8,935 nt of DNA from an uncultured Actinomycetes bacterium (lineage in GTDB: Bacteria; Actinomycetota; Actinomycetes; Nanopelagicales; Nanopelagicaceae). Both the position numbers and the translations under genes were made by a program. The notes under the pieces are model-generated. The model worked only from the letters and a program-made list of their open reading frames with translations, searched no databases and was not told the origin of the DNA. Each line of letters begins with the position of its first letter. Position 1 is the stretch's first letter. Where the stretch lies: positions 1-8,935 of the forward strand of contig CAIXVA010000045.1 of assembly GCA_903922745.1 (NCBI GenBank). The letters run 5' to 3'. Positions 1 to 5,138 of this stretch are shown piece by piece.

Positions 1-357
1 AATAACATCACATAATGCTGCAACACTGTTCATCGATTTCTTTATCACAACCTTGGTCCCAATAGGTATGTCACACGTCATATCCCCGAGTAACCGAAGA
101 TCGGCACATGCAACAAGCATGACTATGCCAATGGTGGGGGATTCCTTGCGGATGGCTGTAGCTATTGCGATCGAATTTTCACTTGAAAAGTGCATATCTA
201 TAAGGAGCACATTTGGTTGCATGCTTCGCATTAGCAAGATCGCCGATGACTCTTTTTGTGCTTCGCCAATCACATTTGTTCCATGTAATTTAAGTGCAGC
301 AGCCATAGTGGACAATTCAAAAGCGTCATCCATAACAATTAAAACTCGATCGCTCAT
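1..357 (-). CDS. Response regulator, N-terminal receiver domain (partial, runs off the window)
   Basis: This reading frame starts at ATG 357 and stays open to base 1, giving 119 residues without a stop. It reads as a CheY-like receiver: a hydrophobic first strand (VLIV, residues 5-8) followed by the acidic pair D10-D11, the phospho-acceptor D54 in the strand LLID, a fourth strand IGIVML near 76-81, and a lysine pair K106-K107 followed by Ser. Receivers are phosphorylated on the central Asp by a histidine kinase and usually drive a C-terminal output domain; that part lies outside the window, so the output and target genes are unknown. The position that is normally Thr/Ser after strand 4 appears to be V82, which is atypical and could mean altered or phosphorylation-independent switching. 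There is no Shine-Dalgarno at good spacing; a -10-like hexamer sits 6 nt before the ATG, suggesting a leaderless mRNA. Family call is firm, subfamily is not. Confidence 0.85.
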   Translation of the reverse strand, partial: MSDRVLIVMDDAFELSTMAAALKLHGTNVIGEAQKESSAILLMRSMQPNVLLIDMHFSSENSIAIATAIRKESPTIGIVMLVACADLRLLGDMTCDIPIGTKVVIKKSMNSVAALCDVI

Positions 358-363
358 ACCTCA

Positions 364-369
364 AAGTTA
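364..369 (-). promoter_or_regulatory. Leaderless-type -10 element of the response regulator gene
   Basis: On the minus strand TAACTT is followed by exactly six bases (TGAGGT) and then the ATG at 357. TANNNT at -12 to -7 relative to the start codon is the arrangement expected when transcription starts at the A of ATG. A weak -35 (CTGTGA, three of six consensus bases) lies 18 nt upstream. GAGG overlaps the spacer but is only one base from the ATG, too close for a normal ribosome binding site. The remaining bases between this site and the SDR stop codon (to 459) show nothing else I can support. Confidence 0.5.
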
Positions 370-459
370 CGCTTGCTTACACCAGATTCACAGGAAAATC
401 AGTGCACAATGAGAGGTAGCAGTACGTGGGGGAAACCCGATCTAGTTAAGAAATAAGTT

Positions 460-1194
460 TTAGGACTGCTGGTTAATTGACCAGAGAGTCCAGATGTGTG
501 TTCGCACTGAACGTGGTTGCTTCAAAATCGTAGTGATTTGAAAAGCAATATCTTCAGAGCGAAGGAAGCTAGCTAGTACTGGAGTACCTGCTGTGCGACC
601 AGACCCAATGGCAAACTCTGTTTCAGTTCCTGCTGGGCAAACTAGTGCAACGCGCACACCCTTTTCGCGAAGTTCGCGATCAAGTCCACCAGCTAAACCA
701 ACTTGAGCATGCTTTGTTCCGGCATAAATTGATTCATCCCCGCCGCCACGGAAGCCTGCAACGGATGAAACGATCACAATATCGCCAGCTTTTTTCTCAA
801 TCATTGTTGGTAGACAAGCGCGGATAATGTGCACTGTGCCCTCGTAGTTAGTTCTCATCATGCGATTTACTTCATCATCGCTGTAATCCAAAATTGAGCC
901 ATACATTCCAATACCTGCGTTCGGTACTACTGCATCAATCGTTCCAAATTTATCGAGTGCTGCTTGTGCAACAGCACGTGAGACATCTGGCTCTGAGCAA
1001 TCTCCGGCGACATAGGTGGCATTAGCTTCACCAAGTGAGGCAACAATCTCCTTCAGGCGAGCTTCGTTGCGAGCATTAAGAACAACTTTGGCCCCTTGTT
1101 CTACTAATTCCTTAGCAGTGGCGGCGCCCATTCCAGCAGTAGCTCCAGTGATAACGATTACTTGGCCTTTTAAATCTCTCAATTGATATGTCAT
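460..1194 (-). CDS. Short-chain dehydrogenase/reductase (SDR), classical type
   Basis: The protein has 244 residues and the full classical SDR signature: the Rossmann dinucleotide motif TGATAGMG at 16-23, an Arg at 42 after the second strand (suggesting NADP(H) preference), NAG at 92-94, Asn116, Ser144 and the YxxxK pair Tyr157/Lys161, completing the Asn-Ser-Tyr-Lys tetrad. It should be a soluble cytosolic oxidoreductase acting on a hydroxyl/carbonyl group; the substrate cannot be read from the sequence. I chose ATG 1194 rather than the longer frame to 1326: the first 44 residues of the longer version lie upstream of the Rossmann fold, do not look like SDR sequence, and would overlap the divergent aldo/keto reductase. 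A promoter-like TTGCGC-17-GATACT ends 6 nt before ATG 1194, which supports this start and a leaderless transcript. It may work with the divergent reductase. Confidence 0.92.
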   Translation of the reverse strand: MTYQLRDLKGQVIVITGATAGMGAATAKELVEQGAKVVLNARNEARLKEIVASLGEANATYVAGDCSEPDVSRAVAQAALDKFGTIDAVVPNAGIGMYGSILDYSDDEVNRMMRTNYEGTVHIIRACLPTMIEKKAGDIVIVSSVAGFRGGGDESIYAGTKHAQVGLAGGLDRELREKGVRVALVCPAGTETEFAIGSGRTAGTPVLASFLRSEDIAFQITTILKQPRSVRTHIWTLWSINQQS

Positions 1195-1200
1195 GGGGAA

Positions 1201-1229
1201 AGTATCGGGCAAAGAGAGCGATCGCGCAA
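1201..1229 (-). promoter_or_regulatory. Promoter of the SDR gene (leaderless type)
   Basis: On the minus strand TTGCGC (1224-1229) and GATACT (1201-1206) are separated by 17 bp. They match the sigma-70 consensus at three and four of six positions, and the -10 ends 6 nt before ATG 1194. It lies in the 56-bp gap between the divergent SDR and aldo/keto reductase starts. Confidence 0.5.
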
Positions 1230-1238
1230 AATCTGCAA

Positions 1239-1244
1239 TAACAT
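1239..1244 (+). promoter_or_regulatory. Leaderless-type -10 element of the aldo/keto reductase gene
   Basis: TAACAT is followed by exactly six bases (CTTCAC) and then ATG 1251. No Shine-Dalgarno is visible upstream and no convincing -35 is seen. The predicted -35 zone of this promoter overlaps that of the divergent SDR promoter, so the two transcripts would compete or share a regulator. Confidence 0.45.
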
Positions 1245-1250
1245 CTTCAC

Positions 1251-2225
1251 ATGATTCCTCAGCGCGCACTCGGTCCATACTCGGTCTCAGCAATTGGAAT
1301 GGGCTGCATGCATTTGTCCTTCCCAAATGAGCGGAACCCAGATTTACTCAATCAACCGGATGCGGCAATTGGGGCAATTCATGCCGCCTTAGATGCGGGT
1401 ATTACTCTTTTAGATACCGCCGATATTTATGCACCCAGCTGGAACACTATGGGACACAATGAAATTATTGTAGGAAAAGCTTTTGCGAGCTGGAAAGCAA
1501 CGCCTGAACAAAAGAGCAAAGTTGTCATCACCACAAAAGCTGGAATTACTCGGGGAAAAGACGGAACTATGTTCGGAATCTCGGGACGTAATGCTTCTAG
1601 ACATTATCTCTATCGTGCCGTTGAAGCATCGGCCTACAAACTGGGTTTGAGCAAAATCCCACTATGGCAACATCATCGTACTGATCCAGCGATTTCATAT
1701 GAAGAACAGTTCGAGAACGTTATGACGTTGAAAGTGCACGGCTATGTAGCTGAAATTGGCTTAAGTAATGTCAACGCTCAAATGTTGCGCCACGCAATTA
1801 AAGCCGGTGGAACGCCGCAACAAGGTGGAATTATCTCTGTACAAAATGAATTCAGCCCAAATTACCGTCACTGGCCTGAAGTAATCGACATATGTAATGA
1901 ATATGGAATCGCATTTCTTCCTTGGTCACCTCTGGGTGGCAATAGAAGCTTCCAAAAGATTGCCTCTGGAGAAATTGGCGCGTTCAAGGAAATGGCAGAT
2001 GCCAAAGGTGTGTCTGCTTATGCCTTAACTATTGCTTGGCACTTAAACCAATTCCCAACTTCAATTCCAATTCCTGGTGCTTCTAGAGCCTCATCGATTT
2101 TAGATTCACTCAAGGGTGTTGACATCAAGCTCACTGAAGTTGAAATCGCACAGTTAAATGCAAGCTGTCCAACAGATACACCCATCAACGGAGAGCTTTT
2201 AGATATCGCTACCTTTAAAGGTTAA
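1251..2225 (+). CDS. Aldo/keto reductase
   Basis: The 324-residue protein is a full-length (alpha/beta)8-barrel aldo/keto reductase. The catalytic tetrad is visible: Asp55 and Tyr60 in LLDTADIY, Lys96 in TTKAG, and His142 in WQHHRTDP, which aligns with the usual QLHRPDP motif. Later family landmarks are IGLSNV (169-174), VQNEFSP (197-203), PWSPLGG (224-230) and the NADPH-binding PIPGASRASSI near 273-283. It should reduce aldehydes or ketones using NADPH in the cytosol, or act in reverse on a hydroxyl; the substrate is not predictable, although the overall pattern resembles the general-stress/tas-like oxidoreductases. It is divergent from the SDR, and the two starts are 56 bp apart, so co-regulation is likely. 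It converges with the tRNA, the stop lying 6 bp from the tRNA 3' end. Confidence 0.93.
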   Translation: MIPQRALGPYSVSAIGMGCMHLSFPNERNPDLLNQPDAAIGAIHAALDAGITLLDTADIYAPSWNTMGHNEIIVGKAFASWKATPEQKSKVVITTKAGITRGKDGTMFGISGRNASRHYLYRAVEASAYKLGLSKIPLWQHHRTDPAISYEEQFENVMTLKVHGYVAEIGLSNVNAQMLRHAIKAGGTPQQGGIISVQNEFSPNYRHWPEVIDICNEYGIAFLPWSPLGGNRSFQKIASGEIGAFKEMADAKGVSAYALTIAWHLNQFPTSIPIPGASRASSILDSLKGVDIKLTEVEIAQLNASCPTDTPINGELLDIATFKG

Positions 2226-2231
2226 AAATTA

Positions 2232-2308
2232 TGGTGGGGCGGGTCGGGCTCGAACCGACGACGACGGAATTATGAGTTCCGGGCTCTAACCAACTGAGCT
2301 ACCGCCCC
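2232..2308 (-). tRNA. tRNA with CAT anticodon (elongator tRNA-Met; tRNA-Ile2 possible)
   Basis: The 77-nt minus-strand sequence folds into a complete cloverleaf: a 7-bp all-paired acceptor stem (GGGGCGG/CCGCCCC), D arm GCTC/GAGC with a 9-nt loop containing GG, a 5-bp anticodon stem CGGAA/TTCCG with loop CTCATAA, variable loop TCGTC, T stem GTCGG/CCGAC with TTCGAGC, discriminator A and a genome-encoded CCA. G1-C72 pairing and the loop rule out initiator tRNA-Met, which has an unpaired position 1. A CAT anticodon leaves elongator Met or Ile2 (where C34 is changed to lysidine by TilS); I favour Met, and the choice needs comparison with the other CAT tRNAs of the genome. It lies 22 bp downstream of crtYd on the same strand. 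Confidence 0.95.
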
Positions 2309-2330
2309 TAACGGGTGAACTTTACTGTAG

Positions 2331-2654
2331 TTATTTGTTGCGTTGGAATCCGCGCCGGCCCCAAAACTCCCACATACCCATAACGGTAAGCACAAGTGAG
2401 AAGCCAAAGAGCAGATCTTCAATTGGGGCTCCTGCTATTCGAAGACCAATGATGGCATCTGGGTTGTACATCACGATTGAATTTCCATCATTCCACAGAT
2501 GGGTAAGCCACCAGTTAGTCATAAGTTGGAAGGGCAAAATGATTGCGTAGGAAATCCAAAAAGCAGAGCGAGTTAAAAGAGAGTTCTTAAATAAAAATAG
2601 GTCAATCATGATCGATATGCCAACGGCAGCGATTGCAATGTCACTATAAATCAT
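2331..2654 (-). CDS. crtYd: Lycopene cyclase subunit, CrtYd-type
   Basis: This is a 107-residue integral membrane protein with about three hydrophobic segments (near 5-22, 31-50 and 76-96). It has the lycopene cyclase domain signature APIEDLLFGFSLVL at 76-89, which in this family follows a short polar stretch with NP (66-67). It is one half of the heterodimeric bacterial lycopene beta-cyclase, which forms the ionone rings of beta-carotene from lycopene in the membrane. Its ATG overlaps the crtYc stop as ATGA (2651-2654), implying translational coupling and balanced subunit synthesis. Split cyclases are typical of Actinobacteria; related pairs (CrtYe/Yf) act on C50 carotenoids, but the adjacent retinal-forming dioxygenase argues for beta-carotene here. 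Assignment to the Yd rather than Yc side rests on gene order and the PIEDLLFG motif. Confidence 0.9.
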   Translation of the reverse strand: MIYSDIAIAAVGISIMIDLFLFKNSLLTRSAFWISYAIILPFQLMTNWWLTHLWNDGNSIVMYNPDAIIGLRIAGAPIEDLLFGFSLVLTVMGMWEFWGRRGFQRNK

Positions 2655-3013
2655 TTGTGATCATCCTTGCCAAACTCTTTTTCGCGAAGATGAGGTCTGA
2701 CTGTGGTTACGCCCTCAATAGTTAGGATCGCCGCTAAGGGAACAATAATGAAAAACAAAAACTCTTCTAATGGAATATCAAACGGCCCATAGATCCCAAG
2801 CATTCGATCACGATTGAAGAACCAGTGACCTTGTGCAATTGCAAAAGCATCCCAGAGGATAAAGAAAAAGCTCACTGGCAGAATGCTAAGCAGAGCTCTT
2901 TTCCACCGTCTTAAAACACCAGTCTTTAGAACTATTTCTAGCCAGAAAGAGCCACACACGGTGAAGGCGAGCATCGCCATGTATCCAAATTTCTGCACAT
3001 CCAATCTTCCCAC
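2651..3013 (-). CDS. crtYc: Lycopene cyclase subunit, CrtYc-type
   Basis: The other half of the split lycopene cyclase: up to 120 residues, three hydrophobic segments (near 11-28, 41-60 and 80-98), LWDAFAIA at 53-60, an aromatic WFF at 64-66 and the signature PLEEFLFF at 81-88, the counterpart of PIEDLLFG in CrtYd. The tail from about 105 is charged and probably cytosolic. The start is uncertain: GTG 3013 follows AAAGG with a 5-nt gap, while GTG 2998, preceded by GGGAAG, would give a protein five residues shorter that starts closer to the usual family N-terminus. No in-frame ATG precedes the first membrane segment. It is divergent from blh across 37 bp, so the two enzymes that make and cleave beta-carotene probably share a control region. 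Confidence 0.88.
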   Translation of the reverse strand: MGRLDVQKFGYMAMLAFTVCGSFWLEIVLKTGVLRRWKRALLSILPVSFFFILWDAFAIAQGHWFFNRDRMLGIYGPFDIPLEEFLFFIIVPLAAILTIEGVTTVRPHLREKEFGKDDHK

Positions 3014-3029
3014 ATCAGCCTTTGATAAG

Positions 3030-3040
3030 GTTCATTGAAC
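3030..3040. promoter_or_regulatory. 11-bp palindrome in the crtYc/blh divergent control region
   Basis: GTTCA-T-TGAAC is a perfect inverted repeat centred between the two divergent starts, in a gap of only 37 bp that must hold the control signals of both genes. It could be a binding site for a regulator acting on both directions. No clear -35/-10 pair was found for either gene in the gap. A repeat this short can arise by chance, so this is tentative. Confidence 0.3.
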
Positions 3041-3050
3041 TGGGGGAGAG

Positions 3051-3998
3051 ATGAAAGAAATTGAATTACGGCTCTTTAACTGGGTCCGTAACTTTTCGAC
3101 CCTTGCGGTTCTTGCCGCGATTCTTCTTTCCCTGATCTTTTCAAATCTGCTTGGTAGCTCCAGCATGGGGTGGCAGATCACCATTGCCGTAATCGCTTTA
3201 GCAGTTGGTATTCCTCATGGAGCACTTGATCACCTTGTGACTTTGCCACGATCTAAACCGATGACCATGATCCTTTTTATTCTTATCTATGTAGCAATTG
3301 CTGCAGTATCTGTGATTGCAATTTTAAGGTTTAACACAGCCGGCTTTATAGTCGTTGTCGTCATGAGCGCAACGCACTTTGGGATTGGCGATGCGGCCTT
3401 TTTGAGCGAGATTGATCGACGATCTGCACCTGATAGAAAATTACCGCGCATTGCATATGCAGTTGCATCAGGTTTTATCCCGGTCTTGATTCCCTTGGTA
3501 AACAACGCAAGTAGCGATGCTTTACAAAAGGTGAATCCTGCCCTGATCAATTGGCACGGGGGATTTGATCATCAATTATTAATTGCAGCAATTGCTGTGG
3601 GTATAGCTTCATTCCTCGTATTGTTAATTAAGGGTAGAAAGCGCGAAGCGATCGATATTGCACTTTTGTTAACACTCTCTTTGGTTGCACCTCCACTGAT
3701 TGCCTTTGCCGTGTACTTCGGCTGTTGGCATGCGATGCGACATACCGCTCGACTAACGCTCGTTTTAAAGAGGAGTCAAGGCGCTTATTTAGGTGGCAAT
3801 GGGATGAAGTCATTTACAGCGGCCATATTGCCGGGAGTACCAGCACTAGTCGGAACCTTTGCAATTGCAGGAATTTTGGCAGCTGCAGGTCAAGAATTTA
3901 ATAATGATTTCTTCTGGATGGCACTAGTTGTTGTGTGGGCGCTCACTGTCCCTCACATGATGGTTACCGCACGATTAGACCGTGCCGCGTTAACCTAA
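3051..3998 (+). CDS. blh: Brp/Blh-type beta-carotene 15,15'-dioxygenase
   Basis: The protein has 315 residues and about eight hydrophobic segments, as in the Brp/Blh family of membrane enzymes that cleave beta-carotene symmetrically into two retinals using O2 and iron. The histidine motifs of the family are all present: GIPHGALDH (53-61), ATHFGIGD (107-114), YFGCWHAMRH (222-231) and TVPHMMVTARLD (299-310). Candidate iron ligands or conserved histidines are H56, H61, H109, H227, H231 and H302. Retinal is the chromophore of microbial rhodopsins, so a rhodopsin gene is expected elsewhere in the genome; none is in the window. ATG 3051 follows the purine-rich GGGGGAGAG, which leaves a rather short gap for a Shine-Dalgarno. 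The gene is divergent from crtYc, and its stop is 4 bp from the following peptidase gene. Confidence 0.93.
   Translation: MKEIELRLFNWVRNFSTLAVLAAILLSLIFSNLLGSSSMGWQITIAVIALAVGIPHGALDHLVTLPRSKPMTMILFILIYVAIAAVSVIAILRFNTAGFIVVVVMSATHFGIGDAAFLSEIDRRSAPDRKLPRIAYAVASGFIPVLIPLVNNASSDALQKVNPALINWHGGFDHQLLIAAIAVGIASFLVLLIKGRKREAIDIALLLTLSLVAPPLIAFAVYFGCWHAMRHTARLTLVLKRSQGAYLGGNGMKSFTAAILPGVPALVGTFAIAGILAAAGQEFNNDFFWMALVVVWALTVPHMMVTARLDRAALT
3991..3996 (+). promoter_or_regulatory. Possible leaderless -10 element of the M23 peptidase gene, inside the blh 3' end
   Basis: TAACCT is followed by exactly six bases (AAGAGC) and ATG 4003; its last base is the first base of the blh stop codon (3996-3998). 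No convincing -35 was found, and a weak AAGAG could instead serve as ribosome binding site for a blh read-through transcript. Confidence 0.35.
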
Positions 3999-4002
3999 GA
4001 GC

Positions 4003-4611
4003 ATGAGTCAAGGTAATTTAAGAGCAGGCTTTGTAACAGCGTTACTTTTAGTGTCAGGATTATTTGTTCCCGTTGCTGCGCAAGCAGCTCCTGTGTACTT
4101 GTTTCCAGTTGCTGATTGCGCAGTTAACTATGCCAGAGCACATCATGATTATGCCGCTACAGATATCTTGACCAAAGCAGGGTGCAAGTTCATCGCGCCG
4201 ATTGATGGAGTTGTCGATGAAGTTAACCGCACCGATTTATGGAGCGGTAAGACCAATTTAGGAATTGATCGTGGTGGGTTATACGTTTCAATCATCGGAA
4301 CAGATGGTGTTCGCTATTACGGATCACACCTTCGTTCAATTCCATCAAGTATTCAACCCGGAATTTCAGTTATGGCAGGACGCGTACTAGGCGCAGTTGG
4401 CGCGACCGGTAGCGCTCGAGGTACTGCGCCACATTTACATTTTGGAATTTCGTGGACAACACCAGCTGATACATGGTGGGTTCGTCGCGGTGAAGTATTG
4501 CCGTGGAAATATTTAGATGCGTGGAAAGCTGGAAAAGATTTATCTCCGGTAAAAGAAGTTAATGCTCGCAAATTAAAAGTAGGCGAGATTCCGCCACTTC
4601 CGAAAAAGTGA
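4003..4611 (+). CDS. Secreted M23-family metallopeptidase (LytM-like)
   Basis: A 202-residue protein with an N-terminal signal peptide: Arg7, a hydrophobic core at about 9-24, and AQA|A near 26-29. The rest is a single peptidase M23 domain. The Zn-site motifs are HHDYAATD (His47/48 and Asp54), SHL with His109, and HLHFG with His144 and His146; TGSARGTAPHLHFG is close to the usual actinobacterial form. M23 enzymes cut peptidoglycan cross-bridges or stem peptides outside the membrane. The first motif has a longer spacing between His and Asp than the classical HxGxD, but both residues are present, so activity is plausible. Cys39 and Cys61 could form a disulfide. The Lys-rich tail (about 184-202) may contact the wall. 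It lies 4 bp after blh on the same strand; no functional link to retinal synthesis is apparent. Confidence 0.88.
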   Translation: MSQGNLRAGFVTALLLVSGLFVPVAAQAAPVYLFPVADCAVNYARAHHDYAATDILTKAGCKFIAPIDGVVDEVNRTDLWSGKTNLGIDRGGLYVSIIGTDGVRYYGSHLRSIPSSIQPGISVMAGRVLGAVGATGSARGTAPHLHFGISWTTPADTWWVRRGEVLPWKYLDAWKAGKDLSPVKEVNARKLKVGEIPPLPKK

Positions 4612-4614
4612 AAT

Positions 4615-4648
4615 AAAAAACCCCGCCAGTTACCCGGCGGGGTTTTTT
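4615..4648. terminator. Bidirectional intrinsic terminator
   Basis: CCCCGCC (4621-4627) pairs with GGCGGGG (4636-4642) around an 8-nt loop. An A6 tract precedes the stem and a T6 tract follows it, so the stem can extend to 13 bp and ends in a U-tract on either strand. It begins 4 bp after the peptidase stop and lies 15 bp beyond the cold-shock gene stop on the opposite strand, terminating both convergent genes. Confidence 0.93.
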
Positions 4649-4663
4649 AATAGTTAGTGTTGA

Positions 4664-4867
4664 TTAGGCAGGGTTTACTGCATCAGCCTGAGGACCCTTT
4701 GGACCCTGTACGACCTCAAATGAAACTGCCTGACCCTCTTCAAGGGACTTGTAACCGTTACCCTGGATTGCTGAGTAGTGAACAAAAACATCTTGTCCGC
4801 CGCCATCAACCGCAATGAAACCGAAACCCTTTTCAGAGTTGAACCACTTAACTGTGCCTGTTGCCAT
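4664..4867 (-). CDS. Cold-shock domain protein
   Basis: A 67-residue single cold-shock (CSD) domain, the usual length of bacterial Csp proteins. It starts with [10 protein letters not shown] and contains RNP1-like KGFGFI (13-18) and RNP2-like DVFVHY (26-31), whose aromatic residues stack on single-stranded nucleic acid; the C-terminal half keeps the usual [20 protein letters not shown] pattern. It should be an RNA/ssDNA chaperone in the cytosol that melts mRNA structure. The start is secure: AAGGA (4877-4881) is 9 nt before the ATG. The gene is monocistronic, ending at the bidirectional terminator, and has a leader with pairing potential described separately. Whether it is cold-induced or constitutive cannot be told from the protein. 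Confidence 0.96.
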   Translation of the reverse strand: MATGTVKWFNSEKGFGFIAVDGGGQDVFVHYSAIQGNGYKSLEEGQAVSFEVVQGPKGPQADAVNPA

Positions 4868-4949
4868 GTATTTATTTCCTTCGATATGTGGGTGTTTCGA
4901 GAAATCCTCGAATCACGGTCTTCCTCTTGCTCCAGCGATACCGATTATG
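4868..4949 (-). promoter_or_regulatory. csp promoter and 5' leader with hairpin and alternative pairing
   Basis: On the minus strand CATAAT (4944-4949) is a good -10 candidate, although no clear -35 was found, which would give a leader of roughly 70 nt. The leader holds a perfect 6-bp hairpin, TTCGAG-GATTT-CTCGAA (4896-4912), and the Shine-Dalgarno AAGGA at 4877-4881. The 5' arm TTCGA (4908-4912) is also complementary to TCGAA at 4880-4884, which overlaps the first bases of the Shine-Dalgarno, so two mutually exclusive pairings are possible. Confidence 0.4.
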
Positions 4950-5002
4950 CAAAACATGAAACGGGTACTGATTAAGCGTCCGACTGAGATGAACTCTACC
5001 TC

Positions 5003-5033
5003 CTACCGCCCCGTATGCCTAAAGCGGGGGTAG
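5003..5033. repeat. GC-rich imperfect inverted repeat overlapping the DUF3145 -35
   Basis: CTACC-G-CCC (5003-5011) is complementary to GGG-GGTAG (5026-5033) apart from one unpaired G at 5008, with a 14-nt centre. Its right end covers the first three bases of the proposed -35 TAGACA, a placement typical of a repressor or activator site. It is upstream of both predicted transcription starts, so a DNA operator is more likely than an RNA element. Confidence 0.3.
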
Positions 5034-5060
5034 ACAGTTTCAGGCTCATGGGTGTGTAAT
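5031..5060 (+). promoter_or_regulatory. Promoter of the DUF3145 gene
   Basis: TAGACA (5031-5036) and TGTAAT (5055-5060) each match the sigma-70 consensus at five of six positions and are separated by 18 bp. Transcription would start near 5067, giving a leader of about 72 nt before ATG 5139. This is the strongest promoter by sequence in the window. Confidence 0.6.
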
Positions 5061-5066
5061 TAAGGT

Positions 5067-5138
5067 GTTCACCAAGCAATTGGGAAGCGTAAATGCCGCT
5101 GGGGAAGGTCGCATTTGGCGCATCTTGCTAGGAGAACC
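5067..5138 (+). promoter_or_regulatory. Structured 5' leader of the DUF3145 gene with Shine-Dalgarno
   Basis: The predicted leader holds two successive hairpins. The first is CCAA-GCAA-TTGG (5072-5083), a 4-bp stem capped by a GNRA-type tetraloop. The second spans 5087-5121: AAATGC (5091-5096) pairs with GCATTT (5111-5116), extended by a U-G wobble (5090/5117), a bulged G5118 and GCG/CGC (5087-5089/5119-5121), around a 14-nt purine-rich loop. AGGAG at 5130-5134 is 4 nt before ATG 5139 and fixes the start. The structure matches no riboswitch class I can name. Confidence 0.4.

Noticed and set aside
53..412. Plus-strand open frame of 119 codons at the left edge
   Set aside because: It is the complement of the response regulator, which has recognisable receiver motifs; the plus-strand translation resembles no family.
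415..450. GGG...CCC hairpin between the SDR stop and the response regulator as a terminator
   Set aside because: The stem is only about 3-4 bp with no U-tract.
1195..1326. N-terminal extension of the SDR to a start at 1326
   Set aside because: The extra 44 residues precede the Rossmann motif, do not resemble SDR sequence, overlap the divergent aldo/keto reductase on the other strand, and ATG 1194 has its own promoter-like signal.
2211..2222. Perfect 12-bp palindrome ACCTTTAAAGGT at the aldo/keto reductase 3' end, near a T-run, as a terminator for the tRNA
   Set aside because: The stem would be only 4 bp with a 4-nt loop and AT-rich; the T-run precedes it in the tRNA direction. It codes for the last residues TFKG and may be coincidental.
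2232..2308. Initiator tRNA-fMet
   Set aside because: G1-C72 are paired and the anticodon stem lacks the three consecutive G-C pairs of initiators; the tRNA is elongator Met or Ile2.
3015..3035. Six-codon minus-strand frame (MNLIKG) ending just before crtYc GTG 3013, as a leader peptide
   Set aside because: It has no Shine-Dalgarno and no composition suggesting attenuation; a frame this short is expected by chance, and its start lies within the palindrome.
5081..5121. Resemblance of GGGAAGCG...AAATGCCGCTG to a cobalamin riboswitch core
   Set aside because: Only scattered bases match; the conserved B12-box and surrounding stems are absent, and the downstream gene is not a cobalamin gene.
5115..5138. 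TTG 5115 as the DUF3145 start
   Set aside because: ATG 5139 has AGGAG four bases upstream and begins near the family domain; the TTG lies within the predicted leader hairpin and has no ribosome binding site.
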